NCBI GenBank assembly: GCA_000310025.1
Contig: FN649726.1
Coordinates: 3,421,173-3,438,852, forward strand
Reading direction: 5' to 3'
Length of the DNA: 17,680 nt
DNA from: Ectocarpus siliculosus
Taxonomy: Eukaryota; Sar; Phaeophyceae; Ectocarpales; Ectocarpaceae
The position numbers and the translations under genes were made by a program. Shown in pieces: positions 8,101 to 17,210 of the stretch (its first letter is position 1; every line of letters begins with the position of its first letter). Under the pieces are notes generated by a model that was given only the letters and a program-made list of their open reading frames with translations, made no database searches and was not told the DNA's origin.

Positions 8101-11100
8101 TTCCGCACCGTTGGTCAATTCGGTCTTGGTTTGGAACGTCCTGGACCTGCGTCCCCTCTTCACTTTGCCCATCACCACCGTGAGCGTTTGCGTACCACTG
8201 GCTGCTGCTGCTGCTGGGAATGCGGCGGTTGCGAGAGGAGTGCCGAGGGTCGCAGAGGCAGCAGCAGCAGAGGCGGCAGCAGAGGCGGCAGCGGCAAAGC
8301 CAGCTCCCCGAATGCTGTGCCTACTGGCAACGGGGAGCAGGCACGCCGGGGGCAGCAGCGAAGGCGGCGTAAGCTCAACCCGGGAAACGAGCAAGGTCGG
8401 TTGCGGGCTGTTCGGTGTTTACTGCGGTGGGGGTGACGGCGGCGCGGGAAAACACAGCTGTGGCAGGGTGTCGGCGATCCGCCTGGAGGCTGACGCTGAA
8501 GCCGGGGCAGGAGAGCGGCCGGTGGCGGGAGAAGGCGAAAACGGGAGGTAAGTGCAGCAGTTTGGTTCATTTGTCGCCAGGGTTCATGTATGTGTTCTCT
8601 GCATGGTCTGCAGGTTCTGTTTGGCATGTCGCACGCGTGCGCACCCTCTCGGCATGATCATCTTGTGCAGTTGTGTTGATTTGCTTTGCCAATATGTTTG
8701 GGCGGATGCTCTTCATCGATGGAAACATACACATGGTCTCGCCTCAGTCGCGCGTGTGATTGGAATGCGATGAATCGACGCGACGAGTACCGTCGGCGTT
8801 GCCTGTCTGGAAGTTGATTTGTTTTTTAGCGGGTTTAATTATTAGCTGCTGGCTGAGGTTGCTGCGTTGACAGATCACGACCCGACGGCGGATGGAAACA
8901 GAAATGGAAACAACAGCTGCTTGGAGAACAACCACACAACACGATAAACCCATTGGTTATCCACCGCGAACTCTTATCTGCGGGAGAGAGAGGATGTGGT
9001 TCTAGAGAAATTCGCCGGTCACCGTTCGTTGTTGTGGTCACATTATTAGCAGCCGTCCCGGTCGCTGTTTAGTCAGTCAGTCACACTACCCTCTAACCGT
9101 GGCCACAGGCTGCTGTAAGTACCCGAAGGAAATATATCGCAAAACATACATTGTGCAAACAAGCAAAATACCCCGAAAGGGCACAAGAATAACTTCTCGA
9201 ACAAAGAATAACATCTATCTGCTGCTGATGATGTGCCGTTCGGTTTCTGTACGTTCGATATTTCTTAGTTTTCTTTATAAAGACTGCTTCACAACGCATG
9301 AATCCATCTGAATCCCTAGATGAGATTCGGCTTTTTCAAAAAATATTCGAGAAGATGGCAAACAATGAGCGATAGAGACAGGAAGACGGCGAACCAGTGA
9401 ACACGGCAGAAACAGCGCGCATGGTCGCACATGACCGCCCACTTGTGGCGTACGCTACTGCACGCGGAAATCTATAAAAACTTGGCGAGGGGCCATGATT
9501 TGCGATGTCTTACCGTGGCATCATCGAGATCGGATTTTGAGACATGGTCGGGAAAGGGTGGGGGTATCGGAATAACAGGGCCTGCGACAATTAATTTCCG
9601 TCGGAAAAGACTGAAGCTTAGCTTACAACAAGAAATCTGACAGCTTCACGAAATATTTTTTCCGACAAGGTCGTGGGTTCGAGAATCCCACTGCTGTTGT
9701 AAAACGTCCAGAAAGTACTGGCAGAAGTACTGGGCTGTGTCACGAAACCGACTGCTGAAAGCTACATCGGCACTTAAGGGGGTGCAGAAAAGGGGTTGTG
9801 AAGCTGGCTCTTTTTCCCATACTTTAATCCGATACAAACAAAGAAAACAACCTTCCCGCCAGGGTTAGGTGTCCCCTTCTGTTGCCATTAGTAGAGGACA
9901 CCATGAAGAGGCGTCGCGCGTGCTGGCACGTTCAGGTTTGCTACTGGAGCTGAAATGTCGAAGGTCGCAGCAGCCTCTGAAAACAGTCCGAAATCTGCGC
10001 CGGAACCAAGCGGCATCCAACATTTGTCACAGCCGTGCTCACCGCCACGGACAGTAAACCCCTGAACGGGGTTGTCAGTAGTAGCTATTAGTGGCATCAG
10101 CTACTGCTGTAAACCCACAGTTCAGGAGATTGGGGTCAGTGGCAGCGAGCACGGCTGCGACAAATGATGGATACCGCTTGGTTCCGGCGCAGATTTCGGA
10201 TTATTTTCAGAGGCTGCTGCGACCTTCGATATTTCCTTGGATATTTCAGCGCCAGTAGCAAACCTGAGCGTGCCAGCACGCACGACGCCTCTTCATGATG
10301 TCCTCTACTGATGACAACAGAATGCGACACCTAACGCTCAAAATTGGCCTTGTTTAAGCGCCTTCCGTTTTGGCTCTTTCGACTAGAATTTAGAATAGCG
10401 TGAATTTTTGTCTTGATTTCAAATGAGGCGTGTGGAGGTAGACGCGTGAAATGTATGTTTTGAGCAGCCTCTACTGCCGCCCTGTGCGAGAATCAACGAT
10501 TTCTGTTTTTCGCGGTGCCTTCCTACTGGTCTGGTGTGTCTGTTGTACAATTTCTGGTGCTCTTGGGTTTGTTTGCAAAATTAGTCAACATCAAAATTCG
10601 TCTTCTGCACCCTCTTAATATTCTCGGACGCTCTTCTTTTTTTTCACTGACGACAACGCCGCACGCACAAACTCCTGTGCCGTTCTATCGCCATTTCCAA
10701 GATTCGGCTAGAGTATGTAGTGCTCTCGCTGCGCTTGTGACCATAGATTGCACCGACGGTTCCGCGTCAAGCGAGCGCCGAAACCAAGTGATAAAACACT
10801 TGTTTTCTGCGCGCAACGCACCAAATAAGGCGGTACAGTATGTTCATAGATACGAGAAGACGCAGAGTTGCGTCTTCAACCCGAAGCATACTGTTTGATA
10901 TTAGCCACTCTACCCTACGATTTCGATTGGCTTTTGGTTTCGTGTGAAGAAACATGCCACTAAAAACCTTTTGCCTCTTGTTAAAATGTGATTGCTCTGC
11001 GTTCGTTCTGACAGGAGCCGAGGGGGTGGAGAGCATGACCATCCCGAAAACGACGCCGGCAGCGGCTTGCGGTGCTTGCGCGACGGTGGTTACGGTTTCG

Positions 11101-11333
11101 TTGTTGGTGTTGACGGGCGGGGCAAAGTTGTGGCAAGGAGCGTCTTGACCGGAGAGTCTAGAGTGCTCCTTGCGCCAGACACCGCTGCAGCTGCAGCCAA
11201 CGCTGGTGGCGGGGCGACCTTTGCCACCCTTGGTTGTGACGGGGACAGTAGCATTCTCGCCCTCGCCACGGCGCGGGGGCCGGGCGGCGTTGCTGCCGCG
11301 ACTTGTGTCGATTTGTATGAATTTTGTGGTTGA
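5192..11333 (+). CDS. RanBP2-type zinc finger protein with C-terminal PALB2-like WD40 beta-propeller
   Basis: The exons are 5192-5900, 6113-7840, 8049-8547 and 11015-11333 (stop TGA), giving 1084 residues. The donors (GAG|gtaaga, GATG|gtgaga, GGGAG|gtaagt) and acceptors (gccgcag, tcggcag, gacag) join in phase at all three junctions. The ATG at 5192 is preferred over a longer frame that begins at TTG 5042. A RanBP2-type finger spans residues 181-200: W181, C183, C186, N190, C197, C200 (C-x2-C-x10-C-x2-C). Residues ~235-515 are disordered, with a basic nuclear-localisation-like PRKRRRSK at 300-307. From ~520 to 1084 there are beta-propeller strands (IVVCHSGGVSVWDL, SVLVWNVLDLRPLF, GFVVGVDGRGKVVARSVL). 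Their order and spacing resemble the C-terminal WD40 domain of PALB2, which binds BRCA2 in recombination repair. Ala-, Gly- and Ser-rich insertions interrupt the blades. The PALB2 N-terminal coiled coil was not seen. A generic WD40 protein is the alternative. Confidence 0.75.
7055..7110 (+). repeat. GGCAGC/CGCAGC hexanucleotide repeat in coding sequence
   Basis: Degenerate hexamer units (ggcagc, ggcagc, cgcagc and so on) encode an SRGRGSGSGSRSGS-type Gly/Ser/Arg stretch. It sits between two predicted beta strands of the first propeller blade of the PALB2-like protein, so it is probably an expanded surface loop. The length stays in frame. Confidence 0.8.
9664..9704 (+). repeat. tRNA-like B-box fragment, possible SINE remnant
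   Basis: Sequence around GGGTTCGAGAATCCCAC (9675-9691) resembles the T-arm/B box of a tRNA (GGTTCGANTCC) but has two extra bases in the loop. It is preceded by aaggtcg and followed by tgctgttgt, a layout common in tRNA-derived SINEs. No acceptor stem or A box was found, so it is not a functional tRNA gene. A chance match is possible. Confidence 0.2.
9864..10335. mobile_element. Foldback (MITE-like) inverted-repeat element
   Basis: Two arms of about 185-197 bp (9864-10048 and 10139-10335) are inverted copies of each other at roughly 85% identity by eye, around a 90-bp spacer. Both ends terminate in GTTAGGTGTC (as GACACCTAAC on the right). Long blocks are shared, for example gtagaggaca, atgaagaggcgtcg, tctgcgccggaaccaagcgg. 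The right arm has an extra tandem duplication of about 9-10 bp (10228-10245). No transposase is encoded and no clear target-site duplication was found. This fits a non-autonomous foldback transposon inserted in intron 3. Each arm happens to carry an open frame of about 60 codons, a by-product of the repeat. Confidence 0.8.
10076..10109. repeat. Hairpin within the spacer of the foldback element
   Basis: cagtagtagct and agctactgctg pair over 11 bp with one G-T wobble around a 12-base loop. A smaller stem (CCCC/GGGG, 10058-10071) lies next to it. The spacer is therefore itself structured. Confidence 0.5.
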
Positions 11334-11545
11334 TCTCACGCTGCCGCTCGGGCAAGTAAGACCGACTGGCGACACAGGCTTGTGCGTCTCCGAGCAATAG
11401 CCAATCAAGATCGTGTAGAGGGCATGCTGCCGTTGCAAATACCGCACCGCTACACCACCTCATTCCATGGAATCCCGTCAACTATTTACATTCTTTCGAA
11501 GCTGGAGGATACCGGAACTCAAGCCGAGCTCCGTTCTGCCTAACG
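11334..11545. other. Short convergent intergenic gap
   Basis: Only 212 bp separate the stop codon of the PALB2-like gene (+) from that of the Leg1-family gene (-). Both 3' untranslated regions must fit here or overlap as antisense tails. No terminator-like or repeat structure was seen. Confidence 0.5.
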
Positions 11546-14500
11546 CTATAAGAAAACCGTCTTGTTTGGCCTCGCAGCTTTGCCTTCTCCTGGTGCTGCT
11601 CCTCTCGCGCCGCTCTTGGCGCCACGCCCCCCACTGCTGCCACTCCCGCCTTCGCGGCTGCCGCGGTGGCGCGCCTCACCATCACCGCTGCCACCCTTCG
11701 AGCCCTCTCTCTCGTCTAGGTTGTACCCCAAGGCGCGCAGGTCTTCCATGACCTCTTGCTCTCTCCTCTGTCCGGCCTCGAAGCTACCGTCCACCGGCTC
11801 TCTCCCCGGCGGGAACATGCCTCCCGCCGCCGCTACTGCACTCGGACTCGCCAGCAGCCCGTCATCGTCCTCGCCCCACCCCTCCCCCCCCGGGAGCCCC
11901 GCTGACGGGTCCGGCCTTCGGCCCTCGTACCACGGCCACTGCAGAGGGTTCAAGGGGCGAGACCCGACAGGTCGCGGGTACGGCTTAGAGAAGTCGCGGG
12001 GCTCGAAGTCCGGGTCGTACTCGACCTCCTCGGCGGGGTCCACGCCGAGGGGGAAGGTCAGCTTCCGGTAGTTCAGATCGGGGACGAAGAGGAACAGGAA
12101 CGACTTAGCCCAGGCCGCGGCCTTCGCTCGCCGCCCCCCGTAGCAGGCCTCGCGGAGCACCCGGGCGACCCTGCGCCTGGCGGGGTACGACGCGCACGAC
12201 CGACGCCACAGGCGGCACAACCCCGCCAAGACCGGCGCGCGCAGCGTTCCCAGCCACCTGACAGACGTGACACACCGGCGGGTGTTGAGGGCAACCACCG
12301 CGGAGTCCCTCTCCGCCTCGGCAACCGAGTCCGGAGGCCCGAAAGGCACGCTCTCTAAAGAACGCGGGCCCTGCTTGCGGGCGGCTGCGGTGAGGAAGTC
12401 GTCGTCGTCCGTGAGCAAGCGCTCGGGTGCGTAGCCCGCCCCGAGCGGCAGCAGACACCGCTCGAGGTTGGTATGGGCGGCAGCCACGGCGAACAGCCTC
12501 GCCGCGCGGCACCAGCCACGAGCGAACTCGCGCTCCGCCCTCGACGGCAGCATGTCGAACTCCTTGCCGTAGAGGGCCTCCACCGCGTCCAGAGACTCGA
12601 GGTGGGCCGCCCACTGCGCCCGGCGGATTCGCTCCTGGAGGGAGTCGTGGACCGGCATGTCCAACACAAGCCGATCGGCGATATCGGGGTCACGGAAGCG
12701 CCACACCCGGCGCCACGCTCGCACTGCTCGCCGCAGCTCAGGAAGCTGCAGGTCGTCGTTTCGCCCCGACCCGTCCCCGCTCACGCCCAGCACGGAAATG
12801 GCGGCGACTTGATCGTCGTCCCACGCGCCGCTCTCTACAGCCGCCACCAACGGGACAATCGTCAAGGCGAAGCTCACGCGCCCCCACCACGAGTTTGGAT
12901 CCACCTTGATGGAGCCCGGAGTGCTGGACAGGCGGCCCGAGCGCCTCATCCAGTCAAGCTGGTCCACGTACCCCCACAGGAAGTGACCACTCTGCGGGAG
13001 GGGGGGGGGCAGACAACGGGTACCGGCGGTCCAAAGTGCAAATTAAAGGTGTGTTGAGTTCAAACACCTAGGAGCACCTGTGGGCTTCACCGAAGTCGAC
13101 CACAACCGAGTACCATGACATTCGGTCAGGCATCGCGCCTTCCACCGCTTTAAACACCGTCAGTTGTACTCGCGTGCACAAGCTAACAAGTGTACACTTC
13201 GGTTGAAAAATTCCAAGTCTTCCAGCATGTCACGCCTCCAGGTTGCGGAGAACTCATGTAAATCTACGCATGCCAACACTGCTGTTGACCCTTTTAGTAC
13301 TGGACGCCCCAATGGGGACACGTTGGGGGCAAATCACTCCATTGTCTGGTTACCGCACCATAGTCGTCACTAGGCTCCGCTGTGTGAAACGCGCGTGGGA
13401 AACGTTGATCCCATGCTTGTGTCAAACTGTGTGCTGCCTCTCCTCGGCCTCTGACTTGCTGTAAACATATCTCTCAAACCGCGCGTTGCGTTCCCTTATT
13501 GGTAAAAGGCTGCATGACCTAGAACTGGAAAAAAATAGCTGACTTGGTTTCAGTATGGAAAGTGTCCCCATGTATTTTGGGGGCACTTTTCTGTCTATTT
13601 ATTAGAACCAAGTTCAGCCTCGTCCCTCGCGGGACTGTTCAACGAGCGGATGGATGCGTTTTTTCTGGACCTTTAACCTTTAACTACCTTTGGTTGGTTC
13701 TTAGAGGGTTAAAGAGACCTTACAGCGCATCCGCCTTGTACGGTGTGCTCAACGGCAACAGCACCGGCAGCACGATTCACGACGTACATAGTTGAAACCT
13801 AGAGGGGCCTCAGAAACTCTGTCTGCCTCGCCCTCTGAGGCGAAAGCCCCAACGAGCAAGATTCGAGCAAAATATTTGGAATTGTCTGCTGCGCTCCTGA
13901 CGGCTGTTACAGCAGTATCGTGGGTCAAACAGGAAAAAAAGTAAGCAACCCGAAATGTCATCAGTTGGCCAAGCCTCACTTTCTCACCTGCATACTTTCC
14001 GCAGAACCGTGCATCCCGTTGTAAGTGCAGTTCATCAGGAACTTGAGCGCGGCCATGCGATCCACGGCGTTGTACGCGTAGACGCGCCCGGCAGTCCGCA
14101 GGTCAGGCACCGATTCCCAGTACTGCGCGAACGGCGTTCGCTCGAACAGCTCGGCCGCTTGTCTCCCACTCCCCTCCCCGTCCTTTGCCGGACGCTCGGG
14201 TATCCCCGCTTTGTAAGCGCTGAGGCTGAAGTTCACTGCCGGCTCGTCCGAGAGCCCCCACTCCGGCGCTTCCTCGCCGAAGTAGTCCTGCATTCCCCAC
14301 ACCACCCCTCCGCCCCTGTCCTCTTCCCGCCCAAGCGCGAAGTGTTTCCCCGGGTTTTCCGCCATCCTGTCCCACTCTTGGCCGTTTTCATCCCACCACG
14401 CGTCGTCCTCCGTGCACTTAAAGGTCGCCCGGACCGCCTCCTCTACCATGCCCATCTCCTCGGCGTCGGGCTCGAGGGCCTTCTTGTACTGCTGCTCCAG

Positions 14501-14830
14501 GTTCAAGGGCGGCTCGCTGGCGATGCGGCGGTAGAGCTCCTCCATCGTGCGAGGCAGTGGGTCGTCTGGGTCTAGCGTCCCTTGCCCCGAACGATCGCCA
14601 CCGCTGTCTATACGTCTCCGTCGGCGTTTTCGTGGGTCGGGTTGCAGGCGTCGAGCGGCTGCTACTCCTGTCGAGGGCTTGCTGCATCGGCGCCGGTGAG
14701 CCGCAAATAGCGCCGTGCCGCTCGGCATTACAAAACTTTGAGTTGATGTTGGCGACGTCACGGTGAACGTGGCTCCTACCGTAACCAACAGTTGGGCCCA
14801 TGATAGTGGCCGCGGCCGCTTTCGACTCAT
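11546..14830 (-). CDS. LEG1: Leg1-family (DUF781) protein with N-terminal targeting sequence
   Basis: Exons 14830..13988 and 12991..11546 give 762 residues. The donor (ATGCAG|gtgaga) and acceptor (ctcccgcag|AGTGGTCAC) join in phase 0. The Leg1 domain runs from ~250 to ~600. Signature pieces are YNAVDRMAALKFLMNCTYN (~253-271), FLWGYVDQLDWMRRSGRL (285-302) and VDPNSWWGRVSFALTIVPL (311-329), then AAVESG. These match vertebrate LEG1 (LWG...RSGRL, SVDSWW...IPFLAAVDSG). The family was named from zebrafish liver development and is secreted in vertebrates; its biochemical activity is unknown to me. The N-terminus is basic then hydrophobic (WAQLLVTVGATFTV), followed by STQSFVMPSG and an Arg-rich stretch, like a bipartite heterokont plastid presequence with Phe33 after the cleavage site. 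The protein is about twice the vertebrate length (~330), owing to N-terminal insertions and a Gly/Ser/acidic tail. The ATG at 14830 is preferred; the longer frame starts at TTG. Confidence 0.8.
13559..13590. repeat. Perfect-looking hairpin in the Leg1-gene intron
   Basis: AAAGTGTCCCC and GGGGGCACTTT pair over 11 bp with one G-T mismatch, around a 9-base loop (atgtatttt). It lies inside the 12992-13987 intron of the Leg1-family gene. It may be a remnant of a small inverted-repeat element; no function can be assigned. Confidence 0.5.
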
Positions 14831-15050
14831 GCTAGCCGTGCTGGAAGTGCCTACTGCTGAATACCGAACCAGTGCCGGGTGCAAGTATCGTTGCGCTGTG
14901 CGCTGTGCGCTGTAAGCGCCCGATAGCGCCGCAGAAAAATGCGGCGCAATTAGCAACAAATCAGCAAATCAGCAATCAGCAAGAGCGAGGAGGCACGCGG
15001 ATGCGATGGAATGTGGTGTTGTTAGGTATGTGATGAGTGAACACATAAGT
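14831..15050 (-). promoter_or_regulatory. Upstream region of the Leg1-family gene
   Basis: This should contain the 5' untranslated region and promoter of the minus-strand Leg1 gene. It holds two short tandem repeats: three copies of tgcgctg at 14892-14912, and three copies of aatcagca-type units at about 14955-14982. No TATA box or known operator was recognised. Confidence 0.35.
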
Positions 15051-17210
15051 GCCCCGTGCTGTCCATGTCGTCGCCGTGCATGAGACGTTGCCTGAAGTGC
15101 TTGTTTTCTACGTACGTGCTACCCGCAGCGTGTGTCGTATCTGTATGGAGTAGTCGCAATCAACACAGCAGTATTTTTGCCGATTGGTCAGCGCCACTAC
15201 ACTTCCTCGATTGGATATTTACCCTGGGCGAAAATCCTTGGCCGGAAGTGGTTGTTGATGGCAGCCGGGGTCGAGTCCTCGAGGTACATGGATGGCGGCA
15301 ACGCGCACCTCTCGCTAGACAGTGTTGCATAGGAGTCGCAAAAGAGTACCATAAACGCTTGATGAGCAAGCAGATTTGTCACCACTGCTGCTTTCATTCA
15401 CGCCATCATCGTCGTCCTTGATAAAAGTAGGAATACGAATAATAATAGCATAGAGAGAGAAAGACCATGTTCGGGTGGAATGAAATAAAAATCGAAGCTT
15501 AGTTTCCCCCCGCACTCTTCTTGTACACACTACCCGCCGACTAACGAGACATGGCGCGTTGAGCCGTAACAACAACGATCAAACCTCACCATCAATGAAT
15601 ATACTACGGGGTTCTCTCGCGCCCACCTTCTCCCTCACCGCACGCGAACGGCCGGACAAGGTGCCGACACAAGACAAGAACGTACGTACGTTCTCTCTGA
15701 ACCCACCCTCACCCCAGCCCTACCCTTCTCTCTCGCGTCCCTCCCGTGTTGCCCACTTAGCTCCGAGACAAGAAAAAAGAAGGTGCCCCACACGAACGAA
15801 CAGAGACATCCCCGCCAACCCTCTTCTTCTGTATCAAAACTTCATCCTACCAGACGTTGCCCCATCCATAGACATAATCTTCGCGCTCCGTTCCGTCGTG
15901 CTTCATCGGGCGTCGGTTTGCCAAAAGCGGCACAACAGTACAAGCCTATTCTCGTTAATGTGGAAGTACGAGCCCCTCCCCACCCCGCACGCCCGCGAAA
16001 CCTCTTCTTGCGCGCACAGAAACAAGGAACGCTACACGGCGAGGAGTTGTGTACACGTACCACACAACGCGTCGTGTCCTAAGCAGCCGAGTCGAAAGTA
16101 ACCAAAACCTTAGCGGTGACGTGGAAAAACGAAATGTGGTGACATCGAAAACAAAATGAAGGCACTACAACAACGCAAAGGGGGGGAGCCACAAGGGCAA
16201 AAGTCGAGGGAGTCACCTTCAACAGAACCGAATTTGGACAACACCTCCGCCCCCGCCCCCAGAGCCCAAAATGGAAAGCAAGCCAGAGCTCCTTCAGGAA
16301 GCACGGCGCATCGTGGCGCGCGAAAAGTGGTGTTTCTGCGGCGAGTCGCATAGTTTTGGCAGACCAAGCCGGCAAAACCACCAACATAACCGACAGAGAC
16401 AGACTTTTCTCGCGCCTCTCCCCCTATCTCTTCACCCACCGTCGACTGGCACCTTGTAGATAAGCCTGCCTCTGATCACACAGCAAAAACGTTTTACCTC
16501 TCTCCCCCCCTTGGCGAAACCGTTGGCCAGGGCTTTCCTGCACCATCCACACCGCCACCCAAACCCCCTGGCGGTGTACCGTCAAAATCTCAGGAGCCCC
16601 CTTGTACACCCCAGACCACTCATGGGCAAAATGCTAGCGTTGAGGAGCACACAGCGAACCGGCTATACGTTGCAGAGGGAGAGGAGGGTAGCACAACTGG
16701 CACAAGCCATGTATGATACGAGCAAGCCGCCGGACATCACGGGGAGAACAAACTCATATTGTTGTGTATGCGGTGGATATCTTGGGGGGGCAGGGGGCTC
16801 TGATTCTTGACAGATCAGGCGGTCTACGAAAGAAAATACCGTCTCTCCCCCTGCTCCACGGCACGGGATAGCCAAAACACGCGCTGGTCTCCCGCCCGCT
16901 CCTCAACCGCGCCATCCCTTCTCTCCTCCTTCACAAACAAAAAAGCGGTGCTGGCTAAGAACACAACACTTACTGCACCCAACTCCTCCCAGGAGAAAAT
17001 GCACCCCCCCCCAAGAGAGAAGCAGAGGCCAAACGCCTCCTCAAAAACTAGGGGAAGGTCGGGAGATAATGCCGTTCCCGAGCATGTCTACCCCGCTGTG
17101 GCCATCAATTTCAGTCGGCGGCTTAGTGAGCGGTCCGGATGTCGAAAACAATCAAATCGTACCCACTGCTACCGTTTCACGTCACATGATACGTGCAGCA
17201 GCGCGCAGGT
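15051..17210. other. No gene recognised; possible 3' untranslated region of a minus-strand gene to the right
   Basis: Open frames of up to 180 codons exist on both strands, but their products are low-complexity, rich in R/H/P/S, and match no family I know; none shows convincing splice sites in phase. From about 15,500 to 17,200 the + strand is A/C-rich and poor in T, the same skew seen at 1795-2449 next to a minus-strand stop codon. That suggests the T/G-rich 3' untranslated region of a minus-strand gene beyond the right edge. This is inference only. Confidence 0.35.

Larger units (their letters stand above)
8548..11014. other. Long third intron of the PALB2-like gene
   Basis: This 2467-bp intron (donor gtaagt at 8548, acceptor ctgacag ending 11014) is over ten times longer than introns 1 and 2 (212 and 208 bp). 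It is clearly richer in A+T than the exons. It carries a foldback element at 9864-10335 and a SINE-like B-box fragment near 9668. No open frame in it resembles a protein outside the element arms. The phases of the exons on either side fit each other directly, so no extra exon is needed. Confidence 0.6.

Noticed and set aside
9664-9704. tRNA gene
   Set aside because: Only the T-arm-like sequence is present, with two extra loop bases, and no acceptor, D or anticodon arms were found.
9869-10330. Pair of similar ~62-64 residue proteins encoded on opposite strands
   Set aside because: They are the two arms of an inverted repeat read in the same relative frame, not a duplicated gene pair.
11562-12614. 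Several 100-170 codon frames on both strands
   Set aside because: They are shadows of the GC-rich second exon of the Leg1-family gene, whose own frame has clear family motifs.
14831-14959. 43-residue N-terminal extension of the Leg1-family protein
   Set aside because: It starts at TTG, and the ATG at 14830 directly precedes a good signal-peptide-like segment.
15559-16101. 180-codon plus-strand open frame
   Set aside because: It does not start with ATG, is rich in Pro/Ser/Arg/His, lacks any motif, and lies in A/C-rich sequence that fits a minus-strand 3' untranslated region.
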